From: Spirochaetales bacterium
GTDB lineage: Bacteria > Spirochaetota > Spirochaetia > SZUA-6 > RPPD01
Direction of reading: 5' to 3'
DNA length: 64,000 nucleotides
Assembly: GCA_016929065.1 (NCBI GenBank)
Contig: JAFGJO010000038.1
Span: 62,001 to 126,000, forward strand
Shown here piece by piece: positions 29,865 to 38,547 of the stretch. Within the stretch, counting starts at the first letter, position 1. Every line of letters begins with the position of its first letter. The notes beneath the pieces are model-generated. The model saw only the letters and a list, made by a program, of their open reading frames with translations, ran no database searches and was not told the origin of the DNA. The position numbers and the translations under genes were made by a program.

Positions 29865-30623
29865 ATGAGAATACTCATTACCAATGATGACGGGATACAC
29901 AGTGATGGACTTTTGGAACTCACCCGGCAGCTGAACAGGAATCATGACGTTTGGGTCGTTGCTCCGGAATCGGAAATGAGCGGCAGTTCGCATGCGATCT
30001 CGATCAACCGTCCTCTCCGGGTAAAGCAGGTAAACCAAAAAACCTTTTCCTGTGTCGGGACCCCGGCAGACTGCATTCTTCTGGGTTTGCAGCTGTTCGT
30101 CAAGGACAGGGTTGATGTTGTCATTTCGGGCATTAACCGGGGCCCCAACCTTGGGACTGATACCATCTATTCCGGTACGGTCGCTGCAGCCCGTCAGGCA
30201 GCGTTAATGGGGGTCCCCGCAGTTGCAGCATCGGTCATGGGGAAAGAGGGCGTGTTCCATTTTGGTTCTGCTGCGTCATATATCACGCGTTACCTCAAGG
30301 AATTGATACAGCACAGCAATCCCGACCATTTTGTCAATATTAATTTTCCGGTTATTATGAAAGAACCGTGGGAAACTGAAATTACAATCCCCTCCCGGCG
30401 AATTTATAAAAATGCCTATGCCACTTTCCAGGCACCGGACGGGTATACCTATTGTTTTCTGCACGGTGAAAACCCATCATCAAAAGAAGAAGAGGGGTTT
30501 GATTTTACTGCGATTTCAAACGGCAGGGTATCGCTTTCTCCGATGGTCATCCATCCGAAAAATCATGAAATTGAAGAAATGTACAAAGAGCTTTTTGCAC
30601 ACAAGGAAAATGTGAATTTATGA
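29865..30623 (+). CDS. surE: 5'/3'-nucleotidase SurE
   Basis: SurE is a metal-dependent nucleoside monophosphate phosphatase linked to stationary-phase survival. The protein begins MRILITNDDGIHSDG with the paired metal aspartates. It continues with PESEMSGSSHAIS, the SGINRGPNLGTDTIYSGTVAA loop and NINFP. The ATG at 29865 fits the family start; the in-frame extension to 29811 adds no conserved residues. The ribosome-binding site is weak. At 252 residues it is normal. It overlaps the next TPR gene by ATGA. Confidence 0.96.
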   Translation: MRILITNDDGIHSDGLLELTRQLNRNHDVWVVAPESEMSGSSHAISINRPLRVKQVNQKTFSCVGTPADCILLGLQLFVKDRVDVVISGINRGPNLGTDTIYSGTVAAARQAALMGVPAVAASVMGKEGVFHFGSAASYITRYLKELIQHSNPDHFVNINFPVIMKEPWETEITIPSRRIYKNAYATFQAPDGYTYCFLHGENPSSKEEEGFDFTAISNGRVSLSPMVIHPKNHEIEEMYKELFAHKENVNL

Positions 30624-31285
30624 GCAAGCATCTGGAATTGGGTATAAAACTTTACAGACAGAAACGGTACGAACAGGCAAAAAAGGAACTTCTCGAGTCG
30701 GGCCTGCACCCCCATGAAAATCCGGAACTGGCATATTATCTGGGTCTTACCTTCACCCAGCTAAAGGAATTTTCCGAGGCGATTCCGCTGTTTGAGTATG
30801 TTATCCTTGCCCATCAGAATATATTTTACATTTTCCAATGCAGAATGGTCCTGGGGCTTATTTATTCACGAACAGCCCAGTTTCGTCTGGCGGAGATAGA
30901 ATTCAGAAATCTGATAAAACTCGGTGTTGAATCAGCACAGGTGTATACCTCACTGGGATTTGCATTATTCAGTCAGCATCAGGTGGAGGAGAGTATCACC
31001 TGTTTAAAAAAAGCACTCGAACTCAAACCCGATTATCCAGGTGCGCTCAACAATCTTGGGTATATCTATGCAGATGAGGGAATCAATCTCAAGGATGCAG
31101 TGGATTATTGCAGAAAGGCAGTACGCGTGCAACCCGGGAACCCTGTTTATCTGGATTCGCTCGGGTATGCTTTATTTAAACTGGGAAATCTGATTGACGC
31201 AAAGGCATATCTGAGAAAAGCCCTGGATATTTCAAAAGGAAACAGGGAAATTGCAGCACATTTGAAACTCGTCATGGATCACTAA
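30620..31285 (+). CDS. TPR-repeat protein
   Basis: The 221 residues are almost entirely TPR units without signal peptide: YYLGLTFTQLKEFSEAIPLFE, VYTSLGFALFSQHQVEESITCLK, ALNNLGYIYADEGINLKDAVDYC and LDSLGYALFKLGNLIDAKAYL. This is a scaffold type. It is translationally coupled to surE through an ATGA overlap, but a joint function is not established. Confidence 0.87.
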   Translation: MSKHLELGIKLYRQKRYEQAKKELLESGLHPHENPELAYYLGLTFTQLKEFSEAIPLFEYVILAHQNIFYIFQCRMVLGLIYSRTAQFRLAEIEFRNLIKLGVESAQVYTSLGFALFSQHQVEESITCLKKALELKPDYPGALNNLGYIYADEGINLKDAVDYCRKAVRVQPGNPVYLDSLGYALFKLGNLIDAKAYLRKALDISKGNREIAAHLKLVMDH

Positions 31286-31418
31286 AAAAAATAAATTGCT
31301 TAAATTATTCTATAAGCTGTCGAAAATTTCAATGTGAGAGAAAAGCTCTTATAAATGAACAACCATCGTATCGTTGATATGATGAATCATTAATGGAAAT
31401 ATTTGAAGGAGAAACAGT

Positions 31419-31601
31419 ATGACTATTGAATCAGTAACATCATACATCTCCCGGTTACGGACTCCTGAAGATTCCATCCAGAAGTCTGTGATAAGCCAGG
31501 AGACCATTAAAGCCTTATTGTCTTTGGGACTTCCAGGCGGCCTTGCAGAAACCGCAGAAAATAAGGGCCTTGAAAAATCGGCTATAGATACGTTTGCATA
31601 A
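31419..31601 (+). CDS. Small protein of unknown function (60 residues)
   Basis: The ATG has an excellent GAAGGAG ribosome-binding site eight bases upstream. The product is mildly acidic and helical without signal peptide, with SVISQETIKALLSLGLPGG as its central part. It lies between the TPR gene and the TPR-NHL-vWA gene, both in the same direction, and ends 19 bases before the latter. I recognise no family. The good start site and spacing argue for a real gene, but its short length leaves doubt. Confidence 0.55.
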   Translation: MTIESVTSYISRLRTPEDSIQKSVISQETIKALLSLGLPGGLAETAENKGLEKSAIDTFA

Positions 31602-31620
31602 AATTGATATAATTGGTACC

Positions 31621-33663
31621 GTGAAAAAGAGATATACGGTTTTTTCGCGAGTCGGGGTACTCATCATACTTTTTATTCCAATTGTGCTTTTTTCCCAGCC
31701 CATTGACATGGATCAGGTTGAAGCCCGTGAAGAGTTCCGGCTTGGTGTCGGATCGTATCATTTGGGTTTTTTTGGAAAAGCGCTCCAATCCTTTACAGAT
31801 GCCGAACGGCTTGCTCCTCGTGATACCGAGATTCGCACATGGCTTGCCCGGACATACTTCCGGCTTGGACTGGAAGATACAGCATTGTCAATGTGGCGGG
31901 AAATTATTGCCGGGGGAAAACCAAATCCTTTGCTTTCCCATACCATTCAGGTTGTTGATTTGCGCAGAGGGCTGGGCCGGGAACTGTACCGGCCGCAGAA
32001 CTTCGTGGTGAATTATGCGGTAAACAGTGCGTTGAAAGAATATCATGATTTCAAGCGTCCCTCTGCAGTTCAGGGGAATCCGGACGGGACTTTTCTTCTC
32101 TCTGCATACGGTTCAAATGAAGTGGTGAAATTTAATGTGAATACGCTCATTACCGGTATTTATCGTGGCGGAATTCAGTCCATGAATCATCCCTTTGACA
32201 TTATAAAACACGGGAATAATTTTTTTGTCTCTGAATTCGAAGGCGATAAAATTGTGAAATACGACCAAGATTTTGTGAATATCGGTTCCTTTGGCGAGCG
32301 CGGTATTGGCAATGGGCAGCTTCTTGGGCCGCAGTTTCTGGCAATTGACGAAAACGATGCCATCTATGTTACCGACTGGGGGAACCGCAGAATCAGCAAA
32401 TATGACATGGAAGGGAACTTTATTCTTTCGATGGGCCGGAAGAGTCCCCTGTTTCCTGAGATGAACTTCAAACCGACCGGGATTGCTGTCAGGAATGAGG
32501 AGGTTTTTGTTGCTGATCAGTTCAAAAAACAGATTGCGGTATTTGATATCCACGGGAACTACCTGCGATCATTCGGAGAGGACATTCTTTCACAGCCGGA
32601 AGGCATTGCTTTTTTTGATGACAATACATTGCTTGTCGCAGATACGAAAAGGATTCTTGCCTTTGATTGTGACAATGAAGTCTGGAGTATCCTGTCCGAT
32701 CTGGAAGCGGTGGCCGAACGGATCACCGATATAACTGTGACCGCCAATAATGATATCCTTGCGATTGACTTTGATGCAAACAAGGTGTTTATCGTTTCAG
32801 AGACTACCTCCCTTATATCCGGTTATTTTGTTCAGTTTGAGAGAATTGATGCGGCAGAATTTCCTCGAATAAAGGCAGAAATTTCTGTGGAAGATCTTCT
32901 GGGAAATCCTGTTGTCGGGCTTACCCAACAAAACTTTTTTATTACGGAAGACAGCCGGTATGTCAGGGACTCGCGGGTGGAAATACGGAATACAGATGAT
33001 CAGCCTCTTTCTGCAATTATTGTTGTCGAAGATTCACCGGAGATGGACCAGTATGAAGAGGAAATCAAACTCGCCATCAACAATATCATCGGGCTGCTGG
33101 GAAAAAATGGCCGGCTGAAAATCATGTTTGCCCGCGGGGACGGTATCCTTGAGGCTGATTACAATGATATAGACCACCAGCGCATCACTACGCTGGTGGA
33201 GGCTTCCGGCACAGAAAACTGGAGTGTCGACCGGGGGTTGCGCGCAGCAGCAGGAGAAATGATTCCATCCCGCGGCAGGCGTGCGGTCATCTATCTGACG
33301 AGTGCGACGATGAACAACAATGCATTTTCCCTGTATTCATTAAATGAAGTGGCCAGATATTACCGGAATAATCATGTGATGTTTTATCCGGTATATTTTG
33401 GTATGTTTGAAAAAAACAGGGAAATAGAATATCTCTGCACTGAAGCAGGCGGTAAAAGCTATCTGTATTTTGATCCGGATGGGCTGACCACCCTGCTGCA
33501 GGATATTGAAAAACAGGCAGGCGCAACATATCTTGTTTCATATATTTCTCCGACGAATCCTGATTTTGGAAAGAGATTCATTCCGGCTGATGTGCAGGTG
33601 GTCCTTCATAAAAAATCCGGACGGGATGAGAGCGGGTATTATCCGCCGCGTGATGTTAAATAG
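31621..33663 (+). CDS. Exported TPR-NHL-vWA protein
   Basis: A signal peptide (VGVLIILFIPIVLFS) is followed by a TPR pair at about residues 30-90. An NHL-type beta-propeller spans about 130-380, with blades such as LAIDENDAIYVTDWGNRRIS and GIAVRNEEVFVADQFKKQ. A beta segment and a vWA-like domain fill residues 430-600. In the vWA part the usual DxSxS is EDSPEMDQ, so metal binding is doubtful. Treponema species have NHL proteins of similar kind (from memory). The GTG at 31621 is preferred over the TTG at 31594 because it gives a clean signal peptide and does not overlap the small gene. It is probably a periplasmic or outer-membrane-facing scaffold. Confidence 0.85.
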   Translation: MKKRYTVFSRVGVLIILFIPIVLFSQPIDMDQVEAREEFRLGVGSYHLGFFGKALQSFTDAERLAPRDTEIRTWLARTYFRLGLEDTALSMWREIIAGGKPNPLLSHTIQVVDLRRGLGRELYRPQNFVVNYAVNSALKEYHDFKRPSAVQGNPDGTFLLSAYGSNEVVKFNVNTLITGIYRGGIQSMNHPFDIIKHGNNFFVSEFEGDKIVKYDQDFVNIGSFGERGIGNGQLLGPQFLAIDENDAIYVTDWGNRRISKYDMEGNFILSMGRKSPLFPEMNFKPTGIAVRNEEVFVADQFKKQIAVFDIHGNYLRSFGEDILSQPEGIAFFDDNTLLVADTKRILAFDCDNEVWSILSDLEAVAERITDITVTANNDILAIDFDANKVFIVSETTSLISGYFVQFERIDAAEFPRIKAEISVEDLLGNPVVGLTQQNFFITEDSRYVRDSRVEIRNTDDQPLSAIIVVEDSPEMDQYEEEIKLAINNIIGLLGKNGRLKIMFARGDGILEADYNDIDHQRITTLVEASGTENWSVDRGLRAAAGEMIPSRGRRAVIYLTSATMNNNAFSLYSLNEVARYYRNNHVMFYPVYFGMFEKNREIEYLCTEAGGKSYLYFDPDGLTTLLQDIEKQAGATYLVSYISPTNPDFGKRFIPADVQVVLHKKSGRDESGYYPPRDVK

Positions 33664-33679
33664 ACCGTAAATAAATCTG

Positions 33680-33708
33680 TTGTGAAAAATCCTGTAAAAT
33701 TTTATACT
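33680..33708 (+). promoter_or_regulatory. Sigma70-type promoter for the pseudo-receiver gene
   Basis: TTGTGA (33680-33685) and TATACT (33703-33708) are 17 bases apart. Transcription would start about 60 bases before the ATG at 33778. Confidence 0.6.
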
Positions 33709-33777
33709 TTCAGTAATTGAAATGTAGTTTGTTGTATTTGGAAGAAAGCAGAAAATGAAAGTACAGGTTGTCTGAAA

Positions 33778-35244
33778 ATGGTTTTAAAGTTGCTGGTGAT
33801 TCACCCTGAACAGGAATTTCGCGATTTTATTCAAGCTTACCTTACATACAAAGGGCATCTGGCAAAAACCGCAGCTGATTGCATCGACGGTTTTTCTGCT
33901 GCCATTCACATGAAGCCGCATCTTATCATCATCAACAAGGATTTTAAAGGGCTTGATGCGAAGGGTTTTCTGATAAAAAAAATCGTAAACAAGGTGACAG
34001 AGAATCTGCCGGTGTTTGTCCTGGGGGATTTCTCTCCAATCGAAATTGTCGAATTCAAAAAAATGAATGTCATGGCGTTTATTTCACAGCCGGTGAATCC
34101 GGTTATCCTGACCGAGCGGATCAGCCAGTTGTTTGGTCATTCACTGCCGCCTGTCAAAAAAACAACGCCCATGCTTTTTGATCTGCATGCCCGCGGAAAC
34201 ATCATTGTCATACAAGTCGAAGGCAATCTTGAACCGGAAAAAATTGAAATAATGCACTACCTTATCCGGAAGTTTTGTCATGAAAAAGAAATATCGCGCC
34301 CGCGGCTCTTTTATATTGTCCCCTCGCTCTATCCTGAATGCCTCACCGACGAAAACATCGCCCTGCTGTTTAAAATACGGACCTTTCCCGAATTGACCAT
34401 TCCGGTAGAACATATCAAGCTGTTGACGGGTGTGGGAAAGCTTGAAGAGATTATCCGGCAGGATCTCGATTTAAAGCAAATCGAGACCGTATCTGATTTT
34501 TTTTCCGGGCTGCAGACGCTCCAGCTTGATTTCGACAAGAAAAAGAGCATACCGGTAGAATTTCTCAAGAAGGGTTTCATCTATATTTTTGATCTCTTTG
34601 ATACCGGCGGAAAACGGATTATCCCCTCACTTTCACCGGTAACCGGGCAGATGCTCGACTATATCAGGGAGAACGGGGTCAGTTACGTGTCGTATTACAG
34701 TGATATGGAACCCGAGGAGATTGAAAAGGATGCAGAAGATTTTGATGCACTCACGGATGAAGAGCGTGCGATGAACACCCTGCTGGGTGCATACGAACCC
34801 ATAACACAGGACACCGGTTCAATCAGTACATGGGATGATAAACTGACCCTGTTTTTCAGAAGTCTGAAAGGGCAAAAGGTATTGGTTTTCACTCCCAATC
34901 CTGAATTGAAAAGCATCATCAAACGGGATCTTGAGGTTTATTTTAAAATAAAATTTCATGAAAACGGTGATGATTTTTCCACGGAATTCGAACGGGAAAG
35001 TTACTCATTGATGTTTCTGGATTCAAGTATTGGTGATGAACCGATTGTCACTGCACTGAAAAAAATAAGAGAAAAGGCTTCAAGAAGAAAAACATCAATT
35101 ATCATATTGGCAGATCATATCCATAAGGCCTCGGTGATCCGGTTCCGGGATGCGGGAACCGACAACATCATTGCTACCCCCTTCACTGCCCGGCGGCTGT
35201 TGCTGAAAATATTTGATTCCATATCCGCAGACCGCCGTACGTGA
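33778..35244 (+). CDS. Double receiver-like protein with degenerate phosphorylation sites
   Basis: Residues 1-120 and about 360-488 each have the alternating beta/alpha pattern of response-regulator receivers (KLLVIHPEQEF and KVLVFTPNPEL openings). In the first, the position of the phosphoacceptor Asp is Asn (LIIINKDF), and the acidic pair after strand 1 is missing. In the second, an Asp is present (SLMFLDSSIG), but the acidic pair is again absent. The middle part (about 130-350) contains GNIIVIQVEGNLEPEKIEI, which looks STAS-like, but I do not assign it. No DNA-binding or enzymatic output domain is visible. It may be a protein-interaction hub that does not use phosphate. Confidence 0.72.
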   Translation: MVLKLLVIHPEQEFRDFIQAYLTYKGHLAKTAADCIDGFSAAIHMKPHLIIINKDFKGLDAKGFLIKKIVNKVTENLPVFVLGDFSPIEIVEFKKMNVMAFISQPVNPVILTERISQLFGHSLPPVKKTTPMLFDLHARGNIIVIQVEGNLEPEKIEIMHYLIRKFCHEKEISRPRLFYIVPSLYPECLTDENIALLFKIRTFPELTIPVEHIKLLTGVGKLEEIIRQDLDLKQIETVSDFFSGLQTLQLDFDKKKSIPVEFLKKGFIYIFDLFDTGGKRIIPSLSPVTGQMLDYIRENGVSYVSYYSDMEPEEIEKDAEDFDALTDEERAMNTLLGAYEPITQDTGSISTWDDKLTLFFRSLKGQKVLVFTPNPELKSIIKRDLEVYFKIKFHENGDDFSTEFERESYSLMFLDSSIGDEPIVTALKKIREKASRRKTSIIILADHIHKASVIRFRDAGTDNIIATPFTARRLLLKIFDSISADRRT

Positions 35245-35258
35245 CATTTGTCGAAACC

Positions 35259-36347
35259 CTACAGAACTATCCTCTTGTTTTTTCTCAGTTCACGGTAGGG
35301 GTTTTTTTGGGTTTTACAATAAGTTTTGTATACCTGACAGGCAGTATAGTATTTATCGGGACCCTGGAATGTCGCAAGCAGATCAGCCCGGTACAGTTCC
35401 AGGAGCACGGGGAAGAGGGGCGATGAGAGAAGGGAGCTGATTCTGTAGAACGGCATCTCCGGCAGGGCCTCCGGCATCATATGATGCTGCACCAGGAACA
35501 TGACATCATTAATGAACGGTGCGGGAAACAGCAGCCTTTGTAAGAAATTTCGGGCAAGGATGCTGCCCGAGGATGAATGGTTTTCATACGGTTTGTTTTT
35601 TGAACCGGAGGCTGCGGTCTTGCCGAGGTCATGCAGCAGTATTGCCAAAGACAGAAGCAGATTGGGCTGTTTCCGGTGGTTGAGCGCTTCGCAGACATGC
35701 TCCCATACATTCCCCTCGGGATGATAATCCTTTGTCTGCTGGACGGCATTCATGGCGGAAAGCTCCGGCCAATGGGTATCGATAAAGCCAGAATCAAGAA
35801 GAAGCGTAAGCCCCTTTTGTGGCTTTTGCGATGTCATCAGCGATACGAGCAGATGCTGCTGCTCAATCGCAGAGAGCATCCTTGAAGCCTCGGGCCTGCT
35901 CGCATCCCTGTTCAGGCAAACATAATGGTATCGGGAAACAAGCACAGCTTCGTCCGCTGTTTTATGCCAGGACCGGGACGCTGGAGCGGTGTCGCAGAGT
36001 ATCGGTTTATTCAACTCAGGATAAATTCCGGTTTTATCATAAAAAATATTGCCGGTGAAATCATATAATAGATGTTGTACCGGGAAATATTTCGGCGGAA
36101 CAACATCAAATGAATCCACGATCTGAAACAAAAGTTTCTTTTCATGAAATGGAATCACGACATCATACTGGGGCAAGCCGTGAAATTCCAGGGTTTCAAA
36201 CATCCCGGCCAGATCCACGAGCAAAGCATCGGTCAGAATATGAATATCATCTGCAAGCGGTGTCCTGAAATAATAATCAAGCGCGGAAAAAGACTGGAGC
36301 AGATAGGTTTTGTGTGATGATGCCAGCAGTGAAAAAAGAAGGTTCAT
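35259..36347 (-). CDS. HD-domain protein related to CCA-adding enzymes, nucleotidyltransferase half degenerate
   Basis: The C-terminal part (about residues 205-330) matches the HD domain of class I tRNA nucleotidyltransferases: YHPEGNVWEHVCEAL, then AILLHDLGKT, QHHMMPE and LYRADLLAT. The N-terminal half has the family's order of secondary structure but lacks the GG...DxD catalytic motif; LADDIHILTDALLVDLA stands where it should be. It may therefore be a phosphohydrolase (HD) with a dead transferase domain. Another gene must supply CCA addition if so. It converges with the pseudo-receiver gene (14-base gap). Confidence 0.75.
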   Translation of the reverse strand: MNLLFSLLASSHKTYLLQSFSALDYYFRTPLADDIHILTDALLVDLAGMFETLEFHGLPQYDVVIPFHEKKLLFQIVDSFDVVPPKYFPVQHLLYDFTGNIFYDKTGIYPELNKPILCDTAPASRSWHKTADEAVLVSRYHYVCLNRDASRPEASRMLSAIEQQHLLVSLMTSQKPQKGLTLLLDSGFIDTHWPELSAMNAVQQTKDYHPEGNVWEHVCEALNHRKQPNLLLSLAILLHDLGKTAASGSKNKPYENHSSSGSILARNFLQRLLFPAPFINDVMFLVQHHMMPEALPEMPFYRISSLLSSPLFPVLLELYRADLLATFQGPDKYYTACQVYKTYCKTQKNPYRELRKNKRIVL

Positions 36348-36379
36348 GCAATTCTGCTTTCTGAAGGATTTACTGCGTT

Positions 36380-36408
36380 ATCCTATCAAAATTGACCGGA
36401 GAGGGCAA
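36380..36408 (-). promoter_or_regulatory. Candidate promoter for the HD-domain gene
   Basis: On the minus strand, TTGCCC (36403-36408) and TAGGAT (36380-36385) are 17 bases apart, ending about 33 bases before the ATG at 36347. Confidence 0.45.
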
Positions 36409-36472
36409 TATCATCAATACTGAAAAAAATATTTCGGTGTAACATATTCGGTCATAAAGTGTTATTTCTGTA

Positions 36473-36502
36473 TTGAACCACAACAATCCTGTGTGATATC
36501 AT
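36473..36502 (+). promoter_or_regulatory. Promoter for the 36536 lipoprotein gene
   Basis: TTGAAC (36473-36478), an 18-base spacer, and TATCAT (36497-36502) with a TGA extension just upstream. It lies about 30 bases before the start codon. Confidence 0.6.
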
Positions 36503-36535
36503 GAACGCAGAAGAAAAATAAAGGAGCATGGATAG

Positions 36536-37168
36536 ATGCAGATGAAAACAACTGGAAAAATTACATTTGCGTTGCTGTCGGCTGTGATACTTTTCACCCT
36601 GGCCGGATGCGGCAACTTCAGAAGAGCCCTCTATATTACAGAGAAAAAAACCCAGGTGTGGGAACAGGACGGGCTTGTGCTGGCATTGACCTTTCTGGAT
36701 GATGCGACACTTTTAAAAAGATATGGGGACACGGAGAGCAATCCATTTATCACTGCTTATAACCAGGCGTTGCTTCGGAGGATTGTCCCCTTTGAACTGA
36801 AAATCATCAACAACAGCCCCCAGGAAATCACGATTTCCACACGGGACAGTTTCTGCACCTTCAATGATATCAGGATCATGACCTATAACCAGTTTGAAAT
36901 GGAATCGTACTGGGACAAGCAGGATGAATTCGACAGTATCCCTGAAGACAAAAGGGCGGACAAACTACAGACCATGCTGCGGCATCAGGTGGATACCTAT
37001 GAGGTCATTCCAATCGGAACCACGTTTAACAAGGTCCTTACGTTCGTGGGAGACACTCAGGATATCGGGACTGCGAAAATATCGATCGGGATTCTGGAAA
37101 GAAATACCAAAAGGGTATTGACCCGCTGCGAGTTTTACTATGAATTCACGGATCCGCCGGTTAAATAA
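36536..37168 (+). CDS. Putative lipoprotein of unknown function
   Basis: The signal peptide ends in a clear lipobox (LAGCG at residues 23-27). The mature ~185 residues look beta-rich, with VPFELKIINNSPQEITIST and YEVIPIGTTFNKVLTF resembling an immunoglobulin-like sandwich. I recognise no family. The ATG at 36536 has AAGGAG nine bases upstream; an in-frame ATG at 36542 is an alternative. It is monocistronic, bounded by its own promoter and a strong terminator. Confidence 0.82.
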   Translation: MQMKTTGKITFALLSAVILFTLAGCGNFRRALYITEKKTQVWEQDGLVLALTFLDDATLLKRYGDTESNPFITAYNQALLRRIVPFELKIINNSPQEITISTRDSFCTFNDIRIMTYNQFEMESYWDKQDEFDSIPEDKRADKLQTMLRHQVDTYEVIPIGTTFNKVLTFVGDTQDIGTAKISIGILERNTKRVLTRCEFYYEFTDPPVK

Positions 37169-37179
37169 GCGTGTGCTTT

Positions 37180-37220
37180 GCGTGATCCGTTCTGTTTTTT
37201 AACGGTTCACGCTTTTTTTT
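37180..37220 (+). terminator. Intrinsic terminator after the 36536 lipoprotein gene
   Basis: GCGTGATCCGTT (37180-37191) pairs with AACGGTTCACGC (37201-37212) with one T-T mismatch, and is followed by eight T. Confidence 0.92.
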
Positions 37221-37274
37221 ATCTCCTGCATCAATATTCTCTCACCATTTTGTCCAAATTTTAACAAATTCCTC

Positions 37275-37303
37275 TTGATGAAAAAACATCAATATTGGAT
37301 AAT
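37275..37303 (+). promoter_or_regulatory. Promoter for the serA-type gene with overlapping dyad
   Basis: TTGATG (37275-37280) and GATAAT (37298-37303) are 17 bases apart, about 32 bases before the ATG. TTGATG-6-CATCAA (37275-37292) forms a dyad that covers the -35 and part of the spacer, a plausible operator. Confidence 0.6.
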
Positions 37304-37335
37304 ACTTCGGTGATCAGCCAGAAAAGGAGTTTTTC

Positions 37336-38505
37336 ATGTATACCATACAGACATTAAACAGCATTTCTTCCGAGGGACTAAAACTTTTACCGAAAGAACT
37401 GTATACAGTGAGTGACAAAGCGGATTCACCGGACGGGATTCTGGTACGCAGTTTTAAAATGAACGACATGGAACCGGGAATGGGTTTGAAGGCAATTGCA
37501 CGTGCCGGCGCGGGAGTAAATAATATTCCTGTTGCAAAATGTACCGAGAAGGGGATTATTGTTTTTAATACCCCGGGCGCGAATGCAAACAGTGTGAAGG
37601 AGCTCGTGCTCAGCGGCCTGTTTCTTTCGTCAAGAAACCTGTTCGATGCTCTGGCTTGGACACAAACCCTGAAAGGAAAGGGCGAAGAGGTTTCAAAGCT
37701 GGTTGAATCAGGCAAAAAAAATTATATCGGGCCGGAAATCAAAGGCAAGAAACTGGGGATTATCGGGCTTGGCGCGATCGGATCCATGGTCGCAAATGAT
37801 GCCATTACATTGGGAATGGAAGTGGTCGGGTTTGATCCGTATATTTCTGTCGAAGCAGCGTGGGGATTGTCCCGTGACGTAAAGAGAGCCAAATCCCTGG
37901 ATGCTCTGCTTTCAGAATCTGATTATATATCCCTGCATGTCCCGCTGCTTGATACGACGAAACATTTGCTTTCTGCAGACAGTTTTTCCAAAATGAAAAA
38001 GGAAATGACAATTCTGAATTTTGCCCGGGGCGAACTGGTGAATGATAAAGACCTTGCGGCTGCAATAAAACAGGGGATTGTCAAATACTATGTTACTGAT
38101 TTTCCGAATGATGAACTATTGGCACTGGACAAGGTTATTGCCATCCCGCATCTTGGAGCATCCACACCCGAAGCAGAGGACAACTGTGCCGTTATGGCAG
38201 TCAGACAGATGAGAGAGTTTCTGGAAAAAGGGAATATTGTCAATTCGGTGAATTTCCCAAACTGTGAAATGGAGATGTCGGGGACTGCCCGGCTCATCCT
38301 TGCCAATAGAAATGTGCCAAATATGATCGGGCAGATCACCACGGTTTTGGCAGATGCGAAAATCAATATTTCCGATATGCTCAACCGGCATAAAAATGAT
38401 GTTGCATATAATATCATCGATGTGGAAGGGATAATTCCCGAAAAGGTAATCGGGCAATTAAAGGCTATTGACGGAATTATTATGGCACGAGTCATTACGA
38501 GGTAA
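37336..38505 (+). CDS. serA: D-3-phosphoglycerate dehydrogenase family protein with ACT domain
   Basis: The family oxidises 3-phosphoglycerate in the first step of serine synthesis. The NAD-binding loop is GIIGLGAIGSMVAND at about residue 139. The catalytic Arg is in NFARGELV, and the acid/base His is in PHLGAST. The last ~75 residues are an ACT domain (NMIGQITTVLADAKINISDM), suggesting feedback by an amino acid. The 389-residue length fits the shorter SerA type. AAAAGGAG precedes the ATG. It stands alone between a promoter and a bidirectional terminator, without serB or serC nearby. Another D-2-hydroxyacid dehydrogenase activity is possible but less likely. Confidence 0.9.
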   Translation: MYTIQTLNSISSEGLKLLPKELYTVSDKADSPDGILVRSFKMNDMEPGMGLKAIARAGAGVNNIPVAKCTEKGIIVFNTPGANANSVKELVLSGLFLSSRNLFDALAWTQTLKGKGEEVSKLVESGKKNYIGPEIKGKKLGIIGLGAIGSMVANDAITLGMEVVGFDPYISVEAAWGLSRDVKRAKSLDALLSESDYISLHVPLLDTTKHLLSADSFSKMKKEMTILNFARGELVNDKDLAAAIKQGIVKYYVTDFPNDELLALDKVIAIPHLGASTPEAEDNCAVMAVRQMREFLEKGNIVNSVNFPNCEMEMSGTARLILANRNVPNMIGQITTVLADAKINISDMLNRHKNDVAYNIIDVEGIIPEKVIGQLKAIDGIIMARVITR

Positions 38506-38535
38506 AAAAAAACCGGCCTTTCGGCCGGTTTTTTT
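38506..38535. terminator. Bidirectional intrinsic terminator between serA and the beta-barrel gene
   Basis: AAACCGGCC and GGCCGGTTT form a GC-rich stem with a TTTC loop. A-runs lie on the left and T-runs on the right, so it can end transcription from both converging genes. Confidence 0.92.
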
Positions 38536-38547
38536 GCTTTTCAATTG

